Shown piece by piece: positions 18,077 through 26,703 of a stretch of 29,713 nt of DNA. The DNA lies in the NCBI GenBank assembly GCA_910585055.1, contig CAJUBY010000018.1, positions 1-29,713 on the forward strand, written 5' to 3'. This DNA is from an uncultured Christensenella sp. (GTDB lineage Bacteria > Bacillota > Clostridia > Christensenellales > Pumilibacteraceae). Each line of letters begins with the position of its first letter. The stretch's first letter is position 1. The notes under the pieces were generated by a model, which had not been told where the DNA came from, made no database searches, and saw only the letters and a list, made by a program, of their open reading frames with translations. Both the position numbers and the translations under genes were made by a program.

Positions 18077-18757
18077 TCAGTCTATTATTTTTGCGATCTT
18101 GCCGATGGCGCGTTTTTCTATGCGCGAAACGTACGACCGTGATATCTTTAATTTTTTTGCGACTTGCGATTGAGTGTATGCGTTGTTGTCGTACAGTCCG
18201 TAACGCAACGAAATAACGTCGCGCTCAGTGTCGGACAGCGATTCGTCCATTATCTGTTTTACTTTTTCCAGTACGAGACTGTTTTCTATTCCGGCAAACG
18301 AATCGGACGGCTGCGGAATAACGTCCATTAAAGCGATATCGTTGCCTTCTTTATCCGTGCCGACTGATTCGAAAAGGCTGACGGCCTGTTTATGCTTTTT
18401 GTTGGCGCGTATGTACATGAGTATTTCGTTTTCTATACATTTTGCGGTATAAGTGGTAAGTTGGCAACCTTTATCAGGTTCGAATGTCTCTATACCTTTA
18501 ATAAGACCGATACTGCCCACGCTTATAAGATCGTCGGCTTCGCCTGCGTTATTGTATTTTTTTACAATGTGCGCGACAAGCCTTAGATTGTGCCGTACCA
18601 AAATATCGTATGCTTCGCGGTCGCCGTTTTTGTACTTTGCGAAATAAGTGCGCTCTTCTTCTGCTGTAAGCGGCTTGGGAAACGAGCCGTTGTTATTTAC
18701 GAACGACGTGAAGAAGAATATGCGCGACAAAAATGCCATAAATGTTTCGATTATCAT
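18077..18757 (-). CDS. sigK: RNA polymerase sporulation sigma factor SigK (pro-sigma-K)
   Basis: Late mother-cell sigma factor that directs spore coat and cortex genes. The 226-residue product matches Bacillus SigK closely: FPKPLTAEEE, HNLRLVAHIVKKY, DDLISVGSIGLIKGIETF, TYTAKCIENEILMYIRA, GTDKEGNDIALMDV, and a region 4 helix-turn-helix ending in ISRSYVSRIEKRA. The start at 18757 is chosen because GAGGT (18761-18765) lies just before it. It gives a hydrophobic N-terminus ending FFFTSFVNNN, equivalent to the roughly 20-residue inhibitory pro-sequence cleaved by SpoIVFB in Bacillus. A start at the ATG at 18739 has no ribosome binding site and would shorten the pro-sequence. The gene is continuous, with no skin-element interruption. 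It converges on rnpB and diverges from the membrane-protein gene. Confidence 0.96.
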   Translation of the reverse strand: MIIETFMAFLSRIFFFTSFVNNNGSFPKPLTAEEERTYFAKYKNGDREAYDILVRHNLRLVAHIVKKYNNAGEADDLISVGSIGLIKGIETFEPDKGCQLTTYTAKCIENEILMYIRANKKHKQAVSLFESVGTDKEGNDIALMDVIPQPSDSFAGIENSLVLEKVKQIMDESLSDTERDVISLRYGLYDNNAYTQSQVAKKLKISRSYVSRIEKRAIGKIAKIID

Positions 18758-18789
18758 ACAACCTCGCTTATCCGGCTTGCCGGAGTTAT

Positions 18790-18818
18790 ATTGTATGCCG
18801 ATAAATGTCGAAATTTGC
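18790..18818 (-). promoter_or_regulatory. SigE-type promoter of sigK
   Basis: Read on the minus strand: GCAAATTT (18811-18818), a 13-base spacer, then CATACAAT (18790-18797). This fits the Bacillus SigE consensus (about GHATANTT, then CATACAHT) with one mismatch and normal spacing. No sigma-A pair with correct spacing is visible. It lies 33 bases before the chosen sigK start. SigE control of sigK is known in Bacillus; here it is inferred from the match. Confidence 0.65.
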
Positions 18819-18843
18819 CTGTCCGTATTTTTTACGGGCAAAT
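18813..18843. promoter_or_regulatory. SpoIIID-like site within an imperfect inverted repeat upstream of sigK
   Basis: On the minus strand ACGGACAGGC (18817-18826) matches the SpoIIID consensus WWRRACARNY at 9 of 10 positions and abuts the SigE-like -35. The surrounding bases form a broken inverted repeat: ATTTGC (18813-18818) with GCAAAT (18838-18843), and CCGTA (18823-18827) with TACGG (18833-18837). SpoIIID co-activates sigK in Bacillus. A short degenerate consensus can match by chance. Confidence 0.4.
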
Positions 18844-18893
18844 GTCAATGATTTGTCGGAAGATCAAAACATATGCAACGGTGCAAAAAAGTC

Positions 18894-18922
18894 TTGCAAT
18901 TAAGAAAATTATCTGTTACAAT
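18894..18922 (+). promoter_or_regulatory. Promoter of the GT-C-like membrane protein and probably the yifB-dprA-topA-trmFO run
   Basis: TTGCAA (18894-18899), a 17-base spacer and TACAAT (18917-18922). The expected start near 18929 lies only about 14 bases before the GTG start codon, so the leader would hold little more than the GAGG ribosome binding site (18931-18934). Confidence 0.7.
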
Positions 18923-18942
18923 AAGTAAAAGAGGTTTACGGC

Positions 18943-20436
18943 GTGAAATTTTTATCGGCAAACGGTTCGTCGGTCGTATCCGACGCAATTATTTCGGTTT
19001 TTTTGGTTTTGCTTGCGGTGGGATGTATTATCGGATCGATAGTGCTTTTGTGCAGGTTTTCGGAAAGTGAGAGTAAGGCTAAACACACGTCCGCTAAGAT
19101 GGCTGTTATTTTAAGCGCAGGATTTGTGTTGCGACTTATATTTTCGCTGTGTATTCGCGGTTACCGCGGCGACTATACTGTGTTTTCGGCAATGTTCTCG
19201 GCAATAGAAACAAAAGGGGTAGCCGGTTATTACGGCGGCGACGCATCGGCGGTATTGTATCCTGTCGTTTTTTTAGTGTATTTGCCGTTCGCCGCGCTTT
19301 CGAACGTTGCCGGTCTGTCCTTTTACGGGTTGGGAATGCAGTTTATGATAAAGCTGCCGCTTATGATCGCAGATCTTCTTGCGGCATTTGCGGTCTATAA
19401 AATTGCGGACAGGTATTTCAATAAAAATATCGCATTGATTTTATGTGCGTTCGTATGTGTGTGCCCGATATTTTTCGTTGGCTCGAGCATATGGTGTACG
19501 CCTATTACTTTTACCGTAATGTTCTTATGTTTCTCATGCTATTTCCTGGCGCGGAAAAATTACGCGCTTACCGTAGCGTTTGCAACGGCGGCGGCGTTTT
19601 CCGGCAAGGAGGGTATTTATATATTCCCTGTGGTATGCGTGTTTTCGTGCTATCATTTCGTTCGTGCGGTGATCAATATAAGCCGCGGCAAAGCGGCGGA
19701 CGGCGTCGCAGCGGTCGACAGACGTGCTGCCGTAACAGTGCCCGTAGGGTTTATCGCGTCGCTTATAGGAGCCTATCTTATAGGTCTTATAATGATAAAG
19801 ACATACGATCCAAACCCGTTCGATTATATTTACGAATTTGTAATAGCTCCGCTGACGGAATGGAAATTTTTTACTTTCGACGGTTTGAGCATTTACGCCG
19901 TGTTCGGACGAAACGGCAGTATCCCGGGCGCAAGGTTCCCGGCGTGGCTGTTTGTTATAATTTTCTTTGCGATACTTACTGCGGTCGTATGTATTGTATA
20001 TTTTACAAAACGCAACCGCGCTACAATGGTAATGCTTGCGGCATTTTCGCTTTTGACTATGCAGGTCTATTATCCGGGCACGTCTGCGCCGTCGATGCAG
20101 AGCACGCTGTTGATATTGCTCGCGGCATATGCGTTGGTACGTGACAAACGGATACTAACCGTGTTGTTCGCCGTTGGGCTGGCTTATCTTGTAAATTGCA
20201 TTACGGTCATGGCAAACGCAGGACAGTTGAACAATCTTAACGAGTACGATATAGAAACGGCGGCAGGTGGTATAGAAGCGGTTACCGTGGTTTGTTCGGT
20301 CATAGCGGTACTCGCACATCTGTACTTTACTGCGGTAACGGTGAGCGTGGGTATGACGGGACAAAAACGTATGCTGGGAAAAACCGACGGATTCGGAGCA
20401 AGTATAAAAGAATATTTTTCGGTAAAGAAGGGGTAA
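18943..20436 (+). CDS. Polytopic membrane protein, GT-C glycosyltransferase-like
   Basis: A 497-residue integral membrane protein with roughly 11 hydrophobic segments from residue 13 to 480. It is not a named gene. Its layout resembles GT-C mannosyltransferase-type enzymes that use polyprenyl-phosphate sugars: an early loop with an acidic residue (YRGDYTVFSAMFSAIETKG), a later LYPVVFLVYLPFAAL, then FMIKLPLMIADLLAAFAVYK and IFFVGSSIW. Where I recall many relatives having W-G-Q-x-D, this protein reads W-C-T-P-I, and the usual K-P-Q block reads S-G-K-E-G, so activity is uncertain. The GTG start has GAGG eight bases upstream; no better start is near. The stop lies one base before the yifB ATG, so the two are cotranscribed although no functional link is evident. 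Sugar transfer to an envelope acceptor is inferred. Confidence 0.8.
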   Translation: MKFLSANGSSVVSDAIISVFLVLLAVGCIIGSIVLLCRFSESESKAKHTSAKMAVILSAGFVLRLIFSLCIRGYRGDYTVFSAMFSAIETKGVAGYYGGDASAVLYPVVFLVYLPFAALSNVAGLSFYGLGMQFMIKLPLMIADLLAAFAVYKIADRYFNKNIALILCAFVCVCPIFFVGSSIWCTPITFTVMFLCFSCYFLARKNYALTVAFATAAAFSGKEGIYIFPVVCVFSCYHFVRAVINISRGKAADGVAAVDRRAAVTVPVGFIASLIGAYLIGLIMIKTYDPNPFDYIYEFVIAPLTEWKFFTFDGLSIYAVFGRNGSIPGARFPAWLFVIIFFAILTAVVCIVYFTKRNRATMVMLAAFSLLTMQVYYPGTSAPSMQSTLLILLAAYALVRDKRILTVLFAVGLAYLVNCITVMANAGQLNNLNEYDIETAAGGIEAVTVVCSVIAVLAHLYFTAVTVSVGMTGQKRMLGKTDGFGASIKEYFSVKKG

Positions 20437-20437
20437 C

Positions 20438-21982
20438 ATGCTGGCGAGAATTAACAGTTATGCGCTTAACGGGCTTGACGGCTACGGCGTGTCCGTGGAA
20501 GTGGACATACATGCCGGGCTTCCCGGGATAGAAGTCGTCGGACTGCCGGATACCGCGATCAAGGAATCGCGCGAGCGCGTGCGATCGGCTATTAAAAACA
20601 GCGGATACGATTTTACGCCGCGGCGGATAACTGTCAATCTTGCGCCCGCCCATACCAAAAAAGAAGGCCCTAATTTCGATCTTGCGATCGCGCTCGGCAT
20701 ACTGTGCTGTACCGAACAGGCAGGCGTTGACGAACACCGCAAGCCCCTCGATACAGTAGGCGAATACACTTTTTTGGGCGAGCTGTCGCTATCGGGCGAA
20801 GTATCCAAGATAAACGGCGTAATGCCTATGTTGATCGCGGCGCGTGAACGCGGAGTTAAAAAGATAGTAGTACCGTCTGCCAATGCCAACGAAGCAAGAT
20901 ACATACGAGGAATAGACGTTTACGCCGTCTCTTCGCTTAAAGAAGCTGCGGCGCTGATCGACGGAAAGCAGTCGGCGCCTATCGAAAAGAGCGATATAGC
21001 GACGTGTTCCGCAACTGCGACCAAAGAAGATCTTAAATACGTAAAAGGACAGTATGCCGCAAAGCGCGCGCTTGAAATTGCCGCGGCAGGCGGTCATAAC
21101 ATATTAATGATCGGGTCTCCCGGCGGAGGCAAAACAATGCTTGCCAAATGTTTGCCTGGAATTTTGCCTGATATGACGGAAGAAGAAACTTTAGAAACTA
21201 CAAAGATACATTCCGTCGCCGGTATTTTGGACGCGTACAGCGGAATAGTTACGACGCGGCCGTTCCGTACGCCGCACCATACGTCAAGTCGCATAGCGCT
21301 TACAGGCGGCGGTTCCGGCGCACGCCCTGGCGAGGTAAGCTTTGCGCATAACGGCGTTTTGTTTTTGGACGAACTGCCAGAATATCCGCGTGCCGTGCTC
21401 GAAATACTGCGCCAGCCGTTGGAAGACGGTGTCATAGCTGTGTCGCGCGCGGTACGTTCGGTGGAATATCCGGCAAACTTTATGCTTGTCGCCGGGATGA
21501 ATCCCTGTCCGTGCGGATATTACGGCTCCGCAAAACATCAGTGTACATGTTCGCCGTCGCAGATACAAAAATACATGTCGCGTATTTCGGGTCCGTTGCT
21601 CGACCGTATAGATCTTCATATAGAAGTGGACGAAGTAAATTACGACGATCTTACGGACAAGTCCGATGCGGAAAGTTCCGCTGCAGTCAAAGACAGAGTC
21701 AATGCGGCGCGTGCCGTTCAGACGGAGCGTTATAAGGGTACGGGCGTGCATTCCAACTCGAAAATGACGGGCGAGATGATAAAAAATTACTGTGCTCTGG
21801 ACTCCGACGGAGAAAAGATATTACAGAACGCATTTGACAAACTCGGATTGTCTGCGCGCGCTTATACGCGTATTTTAAAGGTTGCCAGAACCATTGCCGA
21901 TCTCGACGGCAAAAGCCGAATATCCGCGAGACATATCGCGGAAGCGGTCATGTACCGATCTTTGGATAAGGCGGTACACTGA
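20438..21982 (+). CDS. comM: YifB/ComM family Mg-chelatase-like AAA+ ATPase
   Basis: 514-residue member of the ComM (YifB) family; ComM in naturally transforming bacteria is a hexameric helicase that promotes branch migration during integration of incoming DNA. The N-terminal ribosomal-S5-like fold has the typical VSVEVDIHAGLPGIEVVGLP and the block RITVNLAPAHTKKEGPNFDL. Walker A (GSPGGGKTM) is near residues 226-234 and Walker B (VLFLDELPEY) near 306-315. The cysteine-containing MNPCPCGYYG follows, with C-T-C after it, then SGPLLDRIDLHIEV and a C-terminal lid ending in SARHIAEAVMYRSLDKA. It starts one base after the upstream gene and its TGA directly abuts the dprA ATG. The coupling with dprA supports a role in transformation or recombination. 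Confidence 0.95.
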   Translation: MLARINSYALNGLDGYGVSVEVDIHAGLPGIEVVGLPDTAIKESRERVRSAIKNSGYDFTPRRITVNLAPAHTKKEGPNFDLAIALGILCCTEQAGVDEHRKPLDTVGEYTFLGELSLSGEVSKINGVMPMLIAARERGVKKIVVPSANANEARYIRGIDVYAVSSLKEAAALIDGKQSAPIEKSDIATCSATATKEDLKYVKGQYAAKRALEIAAAGGHNILMIGSPGGGKTMLAKCLPGILPDMTEEETLETTKIHSVAGILDAYSGIVTTRPFRTPHHTSSRIALTGGGSGARPGEVSFAHNGVLFLDELPEYPRAVLEILRQPLEDGVIAVSRAVRSVEYPANFMLVAGMNPCPCGYYGSAKHQCTCSPSQIQKYMSRISGPLLDRIDLHIEVDEVNYDDLTDKSDAESSAAVKDRVNAARAVQTERYKGTGVHSNSKMTGEMIKNYCALDSDGEKILQNAFDKLGLSARAYTRILKVARTIADLDGKSRISARHIAEAVMYRSLDKAVH

Positions 21983-23053
21983 ATGCTTTTGTCCGATCTG
22001 TACTTATGGCTGTCTTATTCGCATGTGGCAACGTCCAAGATAAACAGGATCATGGATAAGATGTCTCCGACGGAACTTTGGGATTCTTTCGGAAAAGACA
22101 CGCGTTATTCGCTTGACGAAAAGACGTTGGGCATGTTAAAACGTACGCATAGCGCGGAGTTTATCGAGCGCGCCAAGTATTATTTGGACGTAAATCACGT
22201 AAAATACGTCACACGTGCGGATCCCGCATATCCGCATGCGCTCGCTCAGAGAGAAGTCGATCCGCCGCCGGTGCTTTATTACAAAGGCGATTTGGAGCTG
22301 ACACGCGAAAAATGTCTCGCTGTGGTAGGTACGCGACGCGCTACGCCGTACGGCAAATATGTTACACGCAGGCTTGTCGGCGAACTTGCCGGACAATTTG
22401 CGATAGTAAGCGGTCTTGCTGCAGGCATCGACGGATTTGCTCACGCCGCGGCGCTTGACTGCGGAGGGAAGACCGTAGCGGTCTTGGGCAGCGGACTGTT
22501 TCACGCATCGCCTGCGAGCAATCTTAAAATGTTTGACGAGATCTGCGAAAAGGGACTTGCCTTGACAGAATATCCGCCGGATACACATGCTACGGAATAT
22601 ACGTTTCCGCAGCGCAACAGGATAATTAGCGGTCTGTCGAAAGGCGTTCTTGTGATCGAAGCGGATAAAGGCAGCGGCGCGCTTATCACGGCAGATTGCG
22701 CGCTCGAGCAGGGCAGAGATGTGTTTGCGGTGCCCGGCGACATAGACAAACCGATGTCTTTCGGTACAAACAGACTGATAAAAAGCGGCGGTACGGCAGT
22801 AACGTGCGCACGGGATATATTCGAATATTATTCGGTTAATTTGCAAGATGGAAGGAAACGGCAAAAGCACGTTACATTGGATTTTTCCGAACAGCGGCTG
22901 CTCGATATTTTGACGGCAGGCGAAAAGACGTTCGACGCGCTTGTCGAAACATGCGGAATGACGGTCTCGGAAGTAAATACGGCGCTGTCGTCGTTGCTTA
23001 TCTACGGACTTATCCATCAAAAATCGAAAAATCTTTATTGCGTTTCTTTATAG
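21983..23053 (+). CDS. dprA: DNA processing protein DprA (Smf)
   Basis: 356-residue protein that binds incoming single-stranded DNA and loads RecA in natural transformation. The Rossmann-like core shows VVGTRRATPYG, VSGLAAGIDGFAHAAAL, VAVLGSGL, FPQRNRIISGLS and GSGALITADCALEQGRDVFA, ending in VPGDID. The N-terminal helical region (1-95) corresponds to the SAM-like domain, and residues ~285-356 fit the C-terminal winged helix. The ATG immediately follows the comM stop. There is no separate ribosome binding site of note, so coupled translation is likely. topA follows after 12 bases. The length is normal. Whether this organism is competent cannot be told, since dprA is also kept by many non-transformable bacteria. 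Confidence 0.97.
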   Translation: MLLSDLYLWLSYSHVATSKINRIMDKMSPTELWDSFGKDTRYSLDEKTLGMLKRTHSAEFIERAKYYLDVNHVKYVTRADPAYPHALAQREVDPPPVLYYKGDLELTREKCLAVVGTRRATPYGKYVTRRLVGELAGQFAIVSGLAAGIDGFAHAAALDCGGKTVAVLGSGLFHASPASNLKMFDEICEKGLALTEYPPDTHATEYTFPQRNRIISGLSKGVLVIEADKGSGALITADCALEQGRDVFAVPGDIDKPMSFGTNRLIKSGGTAVTCARDIFEYYSVNLQDGRKRQKHVTLDFSEQRLLDILTAGEKTFDALVETCGMTVSEVNTALSSLLIYGLIHQKSKNLYCVSL

Positions 23054-23065
23054 GAGTGAATATAC

Positions 23066-25330
23066 ATGAAGCTTGTCGTAATAGAAGGTTTCGGAAAGCT
23101 CGAAACAGTTCAAAAGTATCTCGGCAGCGGTTACAAAGTGTTTGCGACCGGCGGACACGTTCGAGATCTTATGCCAAAAAGACTGTCGGTTGACGTTAAA
23201 GACGACTTCAAACCGACGTACGTAGTTATGGACGATAAAAAAAGCGTCGTTGAAAACCTGAAAAAAATGGCAAGCTCGGCGGAAACGGTGTTACTTGCCA
23301 CCGACCCCGACCGCGAAGGCGAAGCTATATCGTGGCACGTTGCTACGCTGCTGGATATACCGCAGGATGCGGCAGTGCGTATAGAATTTAACGAGATAAG
23401 CAAAAAAGCCATACAGTCGGCGCTTGCCCACCCACGCGCAATAGATAAAAACCTCGTAAACGCGCAGCAGGCGCGGCGAGTGCTCGACAGGCTTGTCGGA
23501 TATAAGATATCGCCGGTTTTATGTCAGAAGATACAGAGCAATCTCAGCGCAGGCAGAGTCCAGTCCGTTACATTGAGACTTGTGGTCGACAGGGAACGCG
23601 AGATATCCGCGTTTGTGCCCGAAGAATACTGGAATTTCTTTTCTGTACTTAAAACGCCTCGCAACGAACAGCTTAAGGCATCGCTCGTAAGCCGTAACGG
23701 CGAAAAAATAAAACTGTCCGCCGAATTCGAAGTAAACGCCGTAAAGTCCGATCTCGACGGCGCGGAATACGTTGTTCGGAACGTCAAAAAAAGCATAACC
23801 AAAGCACATCCTTACGCACCGTTTATTACTTCGACCATGCAACAGGACGCTTTGAATAAACTCGGTATGACTTTGAGGCAGACCTCGTCGGCGGCGCAGA
23901 CATTGTACGAAGGCGTCGAGCTGCCGGGCGAAGGTAAGGTCGCATTGATAACGTATATACGTACGGACTCGACGCGCGTTTCCGCGGACGCGATAACCGC
24001 CGCGCGTAACTATATTTCGGGAACGTACGGCGAAAAATATCTGCCCGAAAAACCTAATTATTACGCATCCAAAAAAAGCGCGCAGGACGCGCACGAAGCA
24101 ATCCGTCCCATATCTCTCGACCGTACGCCGGAAAGTCTTAAACCGCATTTGCAGAAAAATATATATATGCTCTACAATCTCATATACAAGCGGTTTTTGG
24201 CGAGCCAAATGGCGGACGCAACGTACAATTCCGTTTCCGTGGATATTGCGGCAGATAAGTATATGTTCAGGATCAGCGGCAGAACGCCGGAGTTCGACGG
24301 ATTCACTAAGGTGTATGCGGTATCGGAAAAAACGTCGGACGACGAAAAAGACGATAAAAACACCGTACCGGAATTGAATGTCGGCGAAAAGTTGGGATTT
24401 ATAAAGTTTATATGCGAACAAAAGTTCACAAAACCGCCGGCGCGCTATACCGAAGCAAGTTTGGTAAAAGCCATGGAAGAAAAGGGCATAGGACGTCCTG
24501 CGACGTATTCGCCTACGGTCAACTTACTGTTTTCGCGTAAATATCTCGAAAAGACAGGTAAAGCCATAGCGCCTACGGAGCTTGGATGCAATGTTTCGGA
24601 CATGCTTGTAAAATATTTTCCGGACATTATGGATGTGGGATTTACCGCCAACATGGAAAGCGAACTTGACGAAATAGAGGACAGCGGAATGCGGTGGCAG
24701 AACGTAGTCGCCAAGTTTTACGACGGATTCGAAGATAAGATACGTGCCGCAAAGGGCGACGATTATTCGCTTAAAGCGCCGGACGAGCAAACGGATTACG
24801 TTTGCGAAAAGTGCGGGGCAAAAATGGTGATAAAAACGGGCAAATTCGGGAAGTTCCTTGCGTGCCCCAATTATCCCAAATGCAAAAACACGAAAAATCT
24901 GGACGAAAACGGGAATATAGCGGAATCGAAAGAACCGGAAGTTTCGGATGTCGTATGCGAAAAATGCGGCGCAAAAATGGTTGTGAAAACGGGTAGGTAC
25001 GGCAAGTTCCTCGCATGTCCGAATTATCCCAAATGCAAAAACATAGTAAATATCCGACCCGAAAACGACGGGACGTCTCAGCCGGACGAACAATTGCCGC
25101 CCTGTCCGAAATGCGGAAAGCCGCTTAAAAAAATAACGACTTACAGATCGACTTTTTACGGTTGCACGGGATATCCCGACTGCGATTTTACTTCGTCCGA
25201 TCCGCCCGTCGATAAGAAGTGTCCCGATTGCGGTGCTTATCTTGTTAAAAAGTCGGGTAAGAACGGCAATTATCTTAAGTGTTCCAACCGTAACTGCAAA
25301 TATAAAGCGGAAGACGTAACGCCCGAATGA
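23066..25330 (+). CDS. topA: DNA topoisomerase I (type IA)
   Basis: 754-residue enzyme that relaxes negative supercoils through a transient 5'-phosphotyrosine link. The toprim domain carries the acidic triad D80-P-D82-R-E84 (TDPDREGEAISWH). The catalytic tyrosine is Y297 in TYIRTDSTRVS. AQDAHEAIRP and the IGRPATYSP block are typical. Four C-terminal four-cysteine zinc modules begin near residues 580, 631, 680 and 719; the first two differ at 3 of 29 residues. The N-terminus is odd: VVIEGFGKLETVQKYLG instead of the common VESPAKAKTI, keeping the glutamate and lysine of the active site. The ATG follows AGGAGTGA closely. The stop overlaps the trmFO start (ATGA). Confidence 0.97.
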   Translation: MKLVVIEGFGKLETVQKYLGSGYKVFATGGHVRDLMPKRLSVDVKDDFKPTYVVMDDKKSVVENLKKMASSAETVLLATDPDREGEAISWHVATLLDIPQDAAVRIEFNEISKKAIQSALAHPRAIDKNLVNAQQARRVLDRLVGYKISPVLCQKIQSNLSAGRVQSVTLRLVVDREREISAFVPEEYWNFFSVLKTPRNEQLKASLVSRNGEKIKLSAEFEVNAVKSDLDGAEYVVRNVKKSITKAHPYAPFITSTMQQDALNKLGMTLRQTSSAAQTLYEGVELPGEGKVALITYIRTDSTRVSADAITAARNYISGTYGEKYLPEKPNYYASKKSAQDAHEAIRPISLDRTPESLKPHLQKNIYMLYNLIYKRFLASQMADATYNSVSVDIAADKYMFRISGRTPEFDGFTKVYAVSEKTSDDEKDDKNTVPELNVGEKLGFIKFICEQKFTKPPARYTEASLVKAMEEKGIGRPATYSPTVNLLFSRKYLEKTGKAIAPTELGCNVSDMLVKYFPDIMDVGFTANMESELDEIEDSGMRWQNVVAKFYDGFEDKIRAAKGDDYSLKAPDEQTDYVCEKCGAKMVIKTGKFGKFLACPNYPKCKNTKNLDENGNIAESKEPEVSDVVCEKCGAKMVVKTGRYGKFLACPNYPKCKNIVNIRPENDGTSQPDEQLPPCPKCGKPLKKITTYRSTFYGCTGYPDCDFTSSDPPVDKKCPDCGAYLVKKSGKNGNYLKCSNRNCKYKAEDVTPE

Positions 25331-26622
25331 GTGACTGTACCGTAAACATAATCGGCGGCGGTCTTGCCGGATCGGAAGCGGCGCTGTATCTGTCGGCGCA
25401 CGGCGTTGACGTACGCTTGTACGAAGCCAAACCGCTGTGGCGATCGCCTGCGCACAGTTCGGACGGTTTTGCGGAGATCGTATGTTCCAACTCGCTTAAG
25501 AGCTCAGTCGAAACTACTGCGAGCGGAACGCTTAAAAACGAGCTGGACGTACTCGGTTGCTCACTGCTCGATATAGCGCGTACGGTATCGGTACCTGCCG
25601 GCAGTGCGCTTGCCGTAGACAGAGACGCATTTTCGGCTTCCGTTACGGACGCTATACGATCGAGGAAAAATATAACGGTCATAAATACAATAGTCGATTC
25701 GCTCGATTTCGAAGAGCCGACACTTGTTTGCGCCGGACCGGTATGTCACGACGGGCTTGCCGCCGCGCTAGCGGATATAACGGGCGGACAGTCGTTGCAT
25801 TTCTTCGATGCCGCAGCGCCTATCATAACAGCCGACAGCATAGATATGTCGCGTGCGTTTTTCGGCGCGCGATATGGCAAAGGCGATGCCGATTATCTTA
25901 ACTGTCCGATGACGAAGGACGAGTATCTTGCGTTTTACGACGCGCTTGTAAACGCGGAACGCGCAAAGGATAAAATAGGCGGCGTTTTCGAGGGCTGTAT
26001 GCCAGTGGAAGTCATGGCGGCGCGCGGAGTCGACGCGTTGCGTTACGGTCCGCTCCGTCCGGTCGGATTCCGTGATGCCGGCAAGCCTTACGCCGTTTTG
26101 CAGTTGCGTCGGGAAAACACCGAGGCGACTTTGTTCAATATGGTCGGTTTTCAGACGAATCTTAAATTCGGGGAACAGAAGCGTGTTTTTTCCATGATAC
26201 CGGCGCTTAAAAATGCGGAGATCGTGCGGTACGGCGTAATGCACCGAAATACGTTTATCAACGCGCCCGTTTCGTTGAACCCCGATCTGCGGCTTAAAAA
26301 CAATAGCGGAATATTCGTCGCGGGACAGCTTTGCGGCGTGGAAGGATATGTGGAAAGTATTGCCGCCGGACTGCTTGCCGCGATAAATGTATGCAGACTG
26401 TTGCGCGGCGAAGATACGGTCGTGCCGCCGGAGGAGACCGTGATAGGCGGTCTGTGCAAATATATTACCGCGCCTAACAAAGATTTTCAGCCTATGAATG
26501 CCAATTTCGGTATACTGCCTCCTTTGGACGGCGTAAAAAAATCGGAACGTAAACTCGCATATTACAAAAGAAGCGACAATGCGATAAAAAAATGGGCGCA
26601 AAAGATAAGTTGTGCATGTTAA
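25327..26622 (+). CDS. trmFO: Methylenetetrahydrofolate-tRNA-(uracil-5-)-methyltransferase TrmFO
   Basis: 431-residue flavoenzyme that makes ribothymidine at position 54 of tRNA, taking the methyl carbon from methylenetetrahydrofolate and reducing it with FAD. The N-terminal FAD-binding motif is VNIIGGGLAGSEAA. The family blocks are CSNSLKSS, VPAGSALAVDR, FFDAAAPII, YLNCPMTKDEY, EGCMPVEVMA with the conserved cysteine at residue 224, RYGVMHRNTFINAP and GVEGYVESIAAGLLA, with FQPMNANFGILPPL near the end. The length is standard. The start codon overlaps the topA stop by four bases, indicating coupled translation. The topA-trmFO pairing is conserved in Bacillus. Nothing suggests loss of function. 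Confidence 0.98.
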   Translation: MSDCTVNIIGGGLAGSEAALYLSAHGVDVRLYEAKPLWRSPAHSSDGFAEIVCSNSLKSSVETTASGTLKNELDVLGCSLLDIARTVSVPAGSALAVDRDAFSASVTDAIRSRKNITVINTIVDSLDFEEPTLVCAGPVCHDGLAAALADITGGQSLHFFDAAAPIITADSIDMSRAFFGARYGKGDADYLNCPMTKDEYLAFYDALVNAERAKDKIGGVFEGCMPVEVMAARGVDALRYGPLRPVGFRDAGKPYAVLQLRRENTEATLFNMVGFQTNLKFGEQKRVFSMIPALKNAEIVRYGVMHRNTFINAPVSLNPDLRLKNNSGIFVAGQLCGVEGYVESIAAGLLAAINVCRLLRGEDTVVPPEETVIGGLCKYITAPNKDFQPMNANFGILPPLDGVKKSERKLAYYKRSDNAIKKWAQKISCAC

Positions 26623-26637
26623 CCGGATAAAAATCGA

Positions 26638-26666
26638 TTGTCAACCGCAGACGTTTGTGGTACAAT
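26638..26666 (+). promoter_or_regulatory. Promoter of hslV-hslU
   Basis: TTGTCA (26638-26643), a 17-base spacer and TACAAT (26661-26666). It lies just after the trmFO stop. The expected start near 26673 leaves a leader of about 30 bases carrying AAAGGAG (26689-26695). The protease genes can thus be transcribed separately from topA-trmFO. Confidence 0.75.
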
Positions 26667-26703
26667 AAGGTTTGTAATAATTGTTTGTAAAGGAGCTGCG
26701 GTT

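Noticed and set aside
18758..18841. Longer sigK reading from an upstream start
   Set aside because: It would run through the SigE-like promoter and the ribosome binding site. The added residues have no counterpart in SigK.
26638..26703. Upstream TTG extension of hslV
   Set aside because: The TTG lies in the -35 hexamer of the hslV promoter. The ATG at 26704 has AAAGGAG at ideal spacing and gives the normal protein length.
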